Shown piece after piece: positions 1-5,529 of a DNA stretch of 6,344 bases (position 1 is its first letter; each line of letters starts with the position of its first letter). A model generated the notes under the pieces. The model was not told where the DNA came from. It did not search any database and saw only the letters and a list, made by a program, of their open reading frames with translations. Made by a program: the position numbers and the translations under genes. This stretch comes from Deinococcus sp. GTDB lineage: Bacteria > Deinococcota > Deinococci > JACQHA01. The DNA is taken from positions 1-6,344 of the forward strand of contig JACQHA010000138.1 in NCBI GenBank assembly GCA_016199255.1, read 5' to 3'.

Positions 1-1338
1 CTGGCTAACTTCGACCAGTTCATTGACCAGGTATTCGCACCAGAAGGCGAGGAACACAGCAGCTTCAACTTGCTCAGCTCCCAGTCCACCATAGACGCCC
101 TGGCGCGCCTCTTTGGTGCCTCAGGCTTCCTGTGGGAAGACTTCCTCCGCTTCCAGCACCAGAACCTGCTGCCCCTGCTGGCTGATGGCCAGGCATTGCA
201 GCAGCGACCCACCAGAGCGGAATTAGAACAGGAGCTGCACAGCGCCTTGGCCAAGGCCACTAGTCCGACGGAGCAGCGCACGATGCTTAACCGTTTTAAG
301 GATCAGGCCATGCTGCGCATCGACCTGCGGCACATGCTTGGCCACAGCTCCTTTCCCGAGTTCTCTCAGGAACTCAGCGAGCTGGCTGAGATAGTGATTA
401 GTGGCGCAGTCGACCTGGCTAACCAGGCATTGGAGCGCACCCATGGCCGGCCACTCCTGGCCAACCGCCAGCCCTGCCCCCTGGCGGTGTTCGCCCTGGG
501 GAAGTGTGGCGGCCAGGAGATGGGTTACGCCTCTGACGTGGAGCTATCGTTCGTGTACAGCGGTGACGGGCACACCACTGGACCAAGAGTGATCCCCACC
601 CCGGAATACTTCGAGCACCTGGTCAAGCAAGTCAGTGAGTTCATTGAGCACCGGCGAGAAGGGATCTTCCAATTAGATCTGCGCCTGCGCCCTTACGGCA
701 ACCAGGGACCCTTGGCCTCACCCCTGGCCGCCTTTCAACGCTACTACCAGCCAGGAGGCGGCGCCCGGCAGTTTGAGCGCCAAGCCCTGGTGAAAATGCG
801 CTGCATCGCCGGCGACCCAGAGCTAGCCCAGCAGGTCCTAGCCATCCGGGACCAGTTCGTCTACGGGCCAGAACCCTTCGACCCAAGGGAGCTGCGCCAC
901 ATCCGGACCAGACAGGTCAAAGAGCTCGTGCCCCCGGGCCGCACTCACGCCAAGTACAGCCCGGGCGCCCTGGTTGACGTAGAGTACCTCATCCAGTACC
1001 TGCAGATCCTGCACGGCCAGAGCAACCAGGCACTGCGCACCCCGAACACCGTAGCCGCACTCCAGGCGCTTTATGAGGCCAGGGTGCTAGATGCCGAAGT
1101 GCACCACAACCTGTACGAGGGCTACCTCTTCCTGCGCCATCTGATCAATGCCCTGCGCATTGTGCGTGGCAACGCCAAGGACCTGCTGCTGCCCCTGCCT
1201 GGCACCCCAGAATTTGCCGCCCTGGCCCGCCGGTTGGGTTTCGGCGAGCGGCAGGCCACGCTGGAGTGGGAAGTGGTGCACCAGTTCGGGCAAGTGGAGC
1301 AGCTCTTCACCGCCTATGTGGAGAGAGAGGCCGGTTAG
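1..1338 (+). CDS. glnE: GlnE-family glutamine synthetase adenylyltransferase-like protein, C-terminal part (5' end outside window)
   Basis: The frame is open from base 1 and the TTG at 70 is not the true start, because residues before it (LANFDQFIDQVF) already match the family. 445 residues are visible. GlnE proteins transfer AMP to, or remove it from, glutamine synthetase in the cytoplasm to tune nitrogen assimilation. Numbering from base 1, the nucleotidyltransferase core is GKCGGQEMGYASDVEL at 167-182, with metal-ligand candidates D179 and E181 and a third carboxylate D226 in LDLRLRPYG (225-233). The helical GlnD/GlnE-type domain follows, with KYSPGALVDVEYLIQYLQ at 318-335 and FLRHLINALRIV further on. 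The usual D-x-D is D-x-E here, which the superfamily pattern allows and which I recall from large GlnE-like proteins with GKCGG motifs. Whether a second transferase domain lies upstream cannot be seen, so the activity (adenylylating, deadenylylating or both) is open. Family assignment is firm, exact function less so. The TAG stop is inside an RNA stem. Confidence 0.85.
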   Translation: MANFDQFIDQVFAPEGEEHSSFNLLSSQSTIDALARLFGASGFLWEDFLRFQHQNLLPLLADGQALQQRPTRAELEQELHSALAKATSPTEQRTMLNRFKDQAMLRIDLRHMLGHSSFPEFSQELSELAEIVISGAVDLANQALERTHGRPLLANRQPCPLAVFALGKCGGQEMGYASDVELSFVYSGDGHTTGPRVIPTPEYFEHLVKQVSEFIEHRREGIFQLDLRLRPYGNQGPLASPLAAFQRYYQPGGGARQFERQALVKMRCIAGDPELAQQVLAIRDQFVYGPEPFDPRELRHIRTRQVKELVPPGRTHAKYSPGALVDVEYLIQYLQILHGQSNQALRTPNTVAALQALYEARVLDAEVHHNLYEGYLFLRHLINALRIVRGNAKDLLLPLPGTPEFAALARRLGFGERQATLEWEVVHQFGQVEQLFTAYVEREAG

Positions 1339-1379
1339 CGGATGCCGCTACGCGGCGCCACCGATCTCCGCTAACGGCC
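1329..1379 (+). other. Long imperfect stem-loop around the glnE stop codon
   Basis: GGCC (1329-1332) pairs with GGCC (1376-1379). After a one-base bulge at 1333, GTTAGCGGA (1334-1342) pairs perfectly with TCCGCTAAC (1367-1375). A nested hairpin GCCGC-TAC-GCGGC fills 1344-1356. The glnE TAG lies within the left arm. No T-run follows, so this is not a classical intrinsic terminator. It may protect the 3' end of the glnE mRNA or support factor-dependent termination; both are inference. It ends five bases before the -35 box of the livJ promoter. Confidence 0.55.
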
Positions 1380-1384
1380 CTCCG

Positions 1385-1414
1385 TTGACAGCACCCAGCC
1401 GAGACAGGTATGCT
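1385..1414 (+). promoter_or_regulatory. Predicted sigma70-type promoter of the liv operon
   Basis: A perfect -35 TTGACA at 1385-1390 is followed by an 18-nt spacer and a -10 TATGCT at 1409-1414 (4 of 6 to TATAAT). Transcription would begin near 1421, giving a leader of about 70 nt before the livJ ATG. It is the only good promoter-like pair I see between the two genes, and its position suits separate control of liv from glnE. No obvious operator repeat overlaps it. Confidence 0.6.
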
Positions 1415-1428
1415 CTATCACCTAGGAA

Positions 1429-1461
1429 GGTGCCGCAGCGGACGCTTGAACCAGCGGCGCC
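1429..1461 (+). other. Hairpin in the predicted livJ leader RNA
   Basis: GGTGCCGC (1429-1436) pairs with GCGGCGCC (1454-1461) over 8 bp with one G-U pair. A small inner stem AGC/GCT (1437-1439 with 1444-1446) closes a four-base loop. It starts shortly after the predicted transcript start and ends about 18 nt before the Shine-Dalgarno sequence. No T-run follows, so a 5' stabilising element or a protein-binding site is more likely than a terminator. Nothing here matches a riboswitch I recognise. Confidence 0.4.
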
Positions 1462-1478
1462 GGCCTGTGGTGTCAGAT

Positions 1479-1486
1479 AAAGGAGG
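1479..1486 (+). promoter_or_regulatory. Strong ribosome binding site of livJ
   Basis: AAAGGAGG is a near-perfect Shine-Dalgarno sequence five bases before the ATG at 1492. It fixes the livJ start and predicts strong translation. It contrasts with livH, which has no comparable site, and fits the high level usually needed for a periplasmic binding protein. Confidence 0.85.
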
Positions 1487-1491
1487 AAGAC

Positions 1492-2712
1492 ATGTTTAGA
1501 GTACTGGCAGCGGTATGCCTGGTGGCGCTAGCACTGGGTAGCCTGGCGCTGAGCCAGGGGGCAAACGTCATCAGGATTGGGAATGCCGGGGTGGCCACTG
1601 GGCCTAATTCCAACATCGGCATCCCGATTCTGAACGGGGTGCGGGTAGCCTTCAACGAGGCCAACGCCGCTGGTGGCATTACCATTAACGGCGTGAACTA
1701 CACCTTCGAAGAGGTAGTGTGCGACGACCAGGGCGAAGAGAGCCAGGGCCCGGTGGCAGCGCAGCAGTGCGTGGATGCGGGCGTGGTGGCGGTGGTGGGG
1801 CACCACTTCAGCGGCGTGACCTTGCCAGCTACTGACGTGTATAACCAGGTCCATATTGCGATGATCACCCCATCTGCGACCAACCCCGTTCTTACTTCTC
1901 GTGGCCTGAATAACGTATTCCGCAGCACTCCGACCGACGCTGTCCAGGGCATCTTCCTAGCTGATTTTGCCTACGACACCCTGGGCTTGCGGACCGTGGC
2001 CGTCATCGACGACACCACGGTGTATGGTGCCGGTGTGGCTAACGAGTTCGCCAACCGGTTCGGGGTGCTAGGTGGCACCATTACCAGCCGCCAAGGCGCG
2101 CCTCAGCAGGACCAGACCACTGACTTCTCTAGCTTGATCAACAACGTGTTGTCAGAGGCGCCACAGGCCGTGGTGTGGGGCGGGCTCTCCTTCTCCGGCT
2201 CCCGGCTGGCGCAGCAGCTATTAAGCGACTTCCAGTTTGACGGCCTGTTCCTGGGGTTCGACGGCATCCGCACCCCGGCGTTCCTGCAGGACGTCACTGA
2301 TCAGGACGCGCTCAGCGTGATCACCATTGCCTCTGTGCCCAAGGCACCGGGGGAGGATGTGGTGGCCGACTTCACCCAGCGCTATGCGGCCCAGAACTTC
2401 CCCCAGGCCGGCGGCGCTAGTGATCTCTTATTGCCTTTTAGCATGACTGCGTATGACGCCTTCAACATTATCGTGGACGCGCTCAAGCGCTGCCAGTGCT
2501 ACAACCCCAGCGACCTGGCTGGTAGCCGGGAGGCGTTGCGCGCCGAGATCGCCCGCACCAGCGGGTATGTGGGCCTGGTGCAGACCTACACCTTCCTGCC
2601 CTCTGGTGACGTGGTAGGCAACTACGAAATCACCCAGGTGATCAACGGCCAGCAGATCACCATTAGCGAGACCGGCATCGACCTAGCTAAGGCTCGAGTT
2701 CCGCAGCGTTGA
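1492..2712 (+). CDS. livJ: Periplasmic branched-chain amino-acid binding protein of an ABC importer
   Basis: 406 residues; E. coli LivJ has 367. The protein captures the substrate outside the inner membrane and hands it to LivHM. Residues 1-21 form a signal peptide: R3, a hydrophobic core at 4-20, and an A-x-S cleavage site before Q22. There is no lipobox, so the mature protein is probably soluble. The two-lobed Leu/Ile/Val-binding fold starts at IRIGNAG (27-33). Pocket positions match LivJ by my alignment: HHFSGVTLPA (104-113, S107 at the ligand serine), ITPSATNP (125-132, A129 and T130), and D257 in GFDGI where LivJ has the glutamate that binds the amino group. C77 and C93 could form a disulfide; C334 and C336 are a second pair not usual in LivJ. 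The first gene of the operon, it has its own promoter and strong ribosome site. Other substrates (aromatic amino acids, amides, urea) cannot be excluded. Family certain, ligand inferred. Confidence 0.92.
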   Translation: MFRVLAAVCLVALALGSLALSQGANVIRIGNAGVATGPNSNIGIPILNGVRVAFNEANAAGGITINGVNYTFEEVVCDDQGEESQGPVAAQQCVDAGVVAVVGHHFSGVTLPATDVYNQVHIAMITPSATNPVLTSRGLNNVFRSTPTDAVQGIFLADFAYDTLGLRTVAVIDDTTVYGAGVANEFANRFGVLGGTITSRQGAPQQDQTTDFSSLINNVLSEAPQAVVWGGLSFSGSRLAQQLLSDFQFDGLFLGFDGIRTPAFLQDVTDQDALSVITIASVPKAPGEDVVADFTQRYAAQNFPQAGGASDLLLPFSMTAYDAFNIIVDALKRCQCYNPSDLAGSREALRAEIARTSGYVGLVQTYTFLPSGDVVGNYEITQVINGQQITISETGIDLAKARVPQR

Positions 2713-2721
2713 ACCACCAGC

Positions 2722-2753
2722 GATTCAGGGGCCTCCAGTGAGGCCCCTGAATC
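2722..2753 (+). terminator. Hairpin after livJ, probably a partial terminator or mRNA-stabilising stem
   Basis: GATTCAGGGGCCTC (2722-2735) pairs perfectly with GAGGCCCCTGAATC (2740-2753) around the tetraloop CAGT, a 14-bp GC-rich stem starting nine bases after the livJ stop. Only a short, mixed T-rich stretch (TTCCT) follows, so termination is likely incomplete. Such stems between binding-protein and permease genes commonly lower permease expression or protect the upstream mRNA from 3' exonucleases. The stem is certain from the sequence; its function is inferred. Confidence 0.7.
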
Positions 2754-2790
2754 TTCCTGCGTGATCTGGTGATCAGATTATGGCATCCTG

Positions 2791-2818
2791 GTAGGGGCGA
2801 CCGGCCGGTCGCCCCTAC
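2791..2818. repeat. 28-bp perfect palindrome, likely copy of an interspersed repeat
   Basis: The half GTAGGGGCGACCGG (2791-2804) is followed without a spacer by its exact reverse complement (2805-2818), and the symmetry stops precisely at both ends. I recall GTAGGGGCGACCGG-type palindromes as multi-copy intergenic elements in Chloroflexota and some other thermophile or uncultured genomes; only one copy is in this window, so its repeat nature cannot be confirmed here. It could be a small non-autonomous element, a protein-binding site, or a source of an RNA hairpin between livJ and livH. Confidence 0.7.
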
Positions 2819-2854
2819 ATGCGCCATGACACCAAGGGCCCTGACCGCCTCCAT

Positions 2855-4285
2855 ATGACCTACCGGGATCTGCTGCAAGCTTTGCTGAATGGCCTGGCAT
2901 CAGGCAGCACCTATGCGCTGATAGCCCTGGGCTACAGCATGGTCTATGGCATCTTGGAGATCCTGAACTTTGCCCACGGTGAGGTGTTTATGGTGGGGGC
3001 TTTTGTAGGGGTGTATGTCCTGCTCTCCACCGTGCCTGGTCTCCCACCGCTTTGTAGCACAAGCCCCACTCCTCCCTGTACCGGTACCGTAACACTGGTA
3101 GGCTATGTGCTCCTAGCGTTTGTGGTGTCCATGGCTGCTTGTGCCGCTTTGGGCTATGCCATCGACTTTATCGCCTACCGGCCGCTCCGCCGGGCCAGCC
3201 GGATTGCCCCGTTGCTCAGCGCTATTGGGGTTTCTATTGTACTCCAGGAGCTGGTTGGGGCGTGGCCGGCGAATTTCCTGGGGATCCCCAACCCCTCTGG
3301 CACCCGCAACTGGTCTACTCCGCCGGTGGTGGTGCCCTCAGGGACCCTGCGCATTGGGAGCTCGCTGCTGGCTGCACTGGATGGGTCGGGAGCTGCCCTC
3401 CTGCCCAAGAAAACCCTGCTGGTTATTGTCAGCGCCTTAGTCCTCATGGTGGCCCTGCATTTATTCATTTCCCGCACCAGGTTGGGCCGGGCCATGCGCG
3501 CCACTGCCCAGGACCGGGAAGCAGCACTGATGATGGGCATCAATGTGAACGGCACCATTGCCTTGACCTTCATTATTGGCTCGGCGCTGGGCGCAGCCGC
3601 TGGGCTACTGGTAGCGCTGCGCTTCGGCACCATCAGCCGCGATATGGGCTTCATCGCTGGGCTGAAGGCCTTCACTGCTGCAGTGTTAGGGGGTATCGGT
3701 AACATCCCTGGTGCTATGGTGGGCGGCCTGACCTTGGGGTTCTTAGAGAATCTGGGGGTGATTATCCCGGTGCCAGTTATGCTGGCCATTGTCCTCCTCT
3801 TCACCCTGGTCTTGACCCACTTCAGCCGCTGGTGGCAGCGCACCGTGGGCCAGCGTAGTAGTTTGCCTACTTTCATAGCGATTGGGATCGCCCTGCTAGC
3901 CCTGCTGCTCGCTGTGCCCTTGGCAAAGCCACGCCTGGCCATTGTGGTCACTCCCGCACTACACGCTGTCATCCTGGGTGCGCTAGCGCTCCTCAGCCTT
4001 TGGCTGGGCCGGGTAGTTGGCCAACAACTGGCCAAAAGCCTCGCTGTAGCCCGCCGCTGGCCAGCAGCAGCCCGTACACTCGCCCCTTGGCTGGTGGCCA
4101 TGGTGGTGGCCCTTTGGGTGGTGCTCTCAGCGGCGCCGGCCATTGCCCCTGGCACCACCACCACTATGGCCAAACTCAAAGTGCCGGTGGCCTATGCCGA
4201 TGGCTTTGCCTTCGCCATCCTGGTGCTGGTCTTGATCTTCAAACCATCCGGACTGCTGGGACGCCACGTCCCAGAGAAGGTATAG
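2855..4285 (+). CDS. livH: Branched-chain amino-acid ABC transporter permease LivH, with long internal insertion
   Basis: Inner-membrane permease pairing with LivM to form the translocation channel. I chose ATG 2855 (476 residues) over the in-frame ATG 2819 because family members begin like MTYRDLLQALLNGLASGSTY; neither has a good ribosome site. Conserved LivH parts: GSTYALIALGYSMVYGILE (17-35), NFAHGEVFMVGAF (38-50), YRPLRRASRIAPL (108-120), the cytoplasmic EAA-type coupling loop GRAMRATAQDREAALMMGIN (211-230), and GGIGNIPGAMVGGLTLG (279-295). The usual ending, AYADGFAFAILVLVLIFKPSGLLGR (446-470), is displaced: residues about 302-443 are an extra segment with roughly four hydrophobic stretches (303-320, 337-355, 361-385, 409-428). 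E. coli LivH has 308 residues. A loop at 61-80 also carries C67 and C75. The frame is intact throughout, so this is an insertion and not an error. The stop shares one base with the livM start. Confidence 0.9.
   Translation: MTYRDLLQALLNGLASGSTYALIALGYSMVYGILEILNFAHGEVFMVGAFVGVYVLLSTVPGLPPLCSTSPTPPCTGTVTLVGYVLLAFVVSMAACAALGYAIDFIAYRPLRRASRIAPLLSAIGVSIVLQELVGAWPANFLGIPNPSGTRNWSTPPVVVPSGTLRIGSSLLAALDGSGAALLPKKTLLVIVSALVLMVALHLFISRTRLGRAMRATAQDREAALMMGINVNGTIALTFIIGSALGAAAGLLVALRFGTISRDMGFIAGLKAFTAAVLGGIGNIPGAMVGGLTLGFLENLGVIIPVPVMLAIVLLFTLVLTHFSRWWQRTVGQRSSLPTFIAIGIALLALLLAVPLAKPRLAIVVTPALHAVILGALALLSLWLGRVVGQQLAKSLAVARRWPAAARTLAPWLVAMVVALWVVLSAAPAIAPGTTTTMAKLKVPVAYADGFAFAILVLVLIFKPSGLLGRHVPEKV
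4275..4280 (+). promoter_or_regulatory. Ribosome binding site of livM, inside the end of livH
   Basis: AGAAGG lies four bases before the GTG at 4285. Together with the conserved LivM reading frame from there it supports GTG 4285 as the start, in the arrangement TAGTG where the last base of the livH stop is the first base of the livM start. This points to translational coupling. Confidence 0.6.
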
Positions 4286-5529
4286 TGGCCACGCTCACTG
4301 CCCGTCTCGGTTTAGTGTGGCGCCAGGCAGCCTTGCTGGGCGCGCTGGCAGTGGTGCTCTTCGTCCACTGGTCCTCCCCAAGCCTGGGCCGGGTGCTGGA
4401 AATCCTGCTCATCCTGGGAGCAGTGGGCCTGGGGATCAACCGCCTCCTGCAGCAGCGCAGCGCCGACCCGCCAGCGCTCCGGCTGGGGCTGGGCATCCTG
4501 CTGGTGACTGCCTCCCTCTTCCTATTAGTCCTGGCTCCCACCACGCGCTGGGTGCTGATCCTCAACCTCATCGGCATCCATGTGCTGCTCACCATTGGCC
4601 TCAATGTGGTCGTTGGGTTTGCCGGTCTCTTGAACCTGGGGCACGTGGCCTTCTTTGCCATCGGCGCCTATAGCTATGCCCTGGTCTCCTCCCCCTACAG
4701 TGGCCGGCACTGGCCTCTGCCCTTCTCCCTGTTACTGGCCGCAGTGCTCTCCGGAGTGCTGGCCTTGCTCATTGGCCTGCCTAGCCTGAAGCTGCGGGGC
4801 GACTACCTGGCCATTGTGACGCTGGGCTTCGGCGAAATCCTGCGGCTGATCCTCACCAACGCCCGGGGCCTGGCCAACGGCGTCCAGGGCATTGTGGACA
4901 TTGACGACCTGGGGTGGGGCGCCTGGCGCATTGGGGTCAAAGCCTGGCAGCTGGGCGGGTTTGTGCTGGGCCGCGATGCCCAGTATTTTCCAGTGATTGT
5001 GCTCTGTTGTGCCCTGGCAGTAATAGGCGTCCACCGGCTGCAGCACTCCCGGATTGGCCGCGCCTGGGCAGCTATTCGCGAAGACGAGCTGGCGGCCCAG
5101 GCAATGGGGGTCAACACTACCGCCATGAAGCTGCTGGCGTTTGTGATTTCCGCCGTCCTGGCCAGCGTGGGCGGCATTCTCTTTGCCACCACCCAGGGCT
5201 TCATCAGCCCGCTTAGCTTCGACTTCCTGCTGTCAGCCATCGTGCTGTGCATGGTGGTCATTGGCGGCCTGGGCAGTGTGCCGGGCAGCGTGATTGGCGC
5301 CGGGCTGCTGCTGGGCATCCCGGAAGTGCTACGCGACCTATTGGGACAGGACTTCCTGCGCTGGCGCTATTTGTTATTTGGCGTGGCCCTTGTCGCCATG
5401 GTGATCTTGCGCCCCCAGGGGCTGCTCCCCAATGTGCAGATTGCCCGGGAGATCAAAGAGCAAGAACGGGCCCAGGACTCCTGGGCCAAGCAAGACCTGG
5501 TGCAGAAAGATGCTGTTACTAGAGACTAG
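4285..5529 (+). CDS. livM: Branched-chain amino-acid ABC transporter permease LivM
   Basis: 414 residues from GTG 4285; E. coli LivM has 425. It is the second channel subunit beside LivH. The frame is open further upstream but that stretch overlaps livH and is not family-like. Two extra hydrophobic segments (about 15-29 and 38-54) precede the core, comparable to the N-terminal extension known in some LivM proteins. Core landmarks: LNLIGIHVLLTIGLNVVVGF (93-112), NLGHVAFFAIGAY (117-129), GLPSLKLRGDYLAIVTLGFG (164-183), the EAA-type coupling loop RIGRAWAAIREDELAAQAMG (256-275), GGLGSVPGS (327-335) and the closing motif LRPQGLLPN (375-383). A charged, non-membrane tail of about 31 residues (384-414) follows; its last residues are encoded by DNA that also encodes the start of livG. 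Identification rests on all family motifs in order. Confidence 0.93.
   Translation: MATLTARLGLVWRQAALLGALAVVLFVHWSSPSLGRVLEILLILGAVGLGINRLLQQRSADPPALRLGLGILLVTASLFLLVLAPTTRWVLILNLIGIHVLLTIGLNVVVGFAGLLNLGHVAFFAIGAYSYALVSSPYSGRHWPLPFSLLLAAVLSGVLALLIGLPSLKLRGDYLAIVTLGFGEILRLILTNARGLANGVQGIVDIDDLGWGAWRIGVKAWQLGGFVLGRDAQYFPVIVLCCALAVIGVHRLQHSRIGRAWAAIREDELAAQAMGVNTTAMKLLAFVISAVLASVGGILFATTQGFISPLSFDFLLSAIVLCMVVIGGLGSVPGSVIGAGLLLGIPEVLRDLLGQDFLRWRYLLFGVALVAMVILRPQGLLPNVQIAREIKEQERAQDSWAKQDLVQKDAVTRD

Noticed and set aside
2762..2778. Small inverted repeats TGATC/GATCA and ATCTG/CAGAT
   Set aside because: Only 5-bp, mutually exclusive stems; expected by chance at this length.
2754..2781. Possible second promoter (TTCCTG ... 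GATTAT) ahead of livH
   Set aside because: The -35 match is poor and the spacer is 16 nt; I see no reason to prefer it over readthrough from the livJ promoter.
3139..3702. 187-codon open frame on the plus strand within livH
   Set aside because: Out of frame with livH and rich in Gly, Trp, Cys and His, as expected of a frame-shifted reading of a membrane protein gene; livH itself is intact so this is not a frameshift remnant.
4128..4141. 14-base match CAGCGGCGCCGGCC to the livJ leader at 1452-1465
   Set aside because: Low-complexity GC-rich word within a coding sequence; a single short match is not evidence of a repeat.
3175..4179. 334-codon open frame on the minus strand opposite livH
   Set aside because: It is antisense to a gene with strong family motifs; the composition (rich in Arg, Ala, Thr, Ser) is typical of a shadow frame in GC-rich DNA and no family motif or ribosome site is visible.
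4000..4284. 95-codon upstream extension of the livM frame
   Set aside because: It overlaps livH, has no LivM similarity, and GTG 4285 has a ribosome site and the TAGTG junction.
4803..5318. 171-codon open frame on the minus strand opposite livM
   Set aside because: Shadow of livM; Pro/Ser/Thr/Arg-rich sequence with no recognisable domain.
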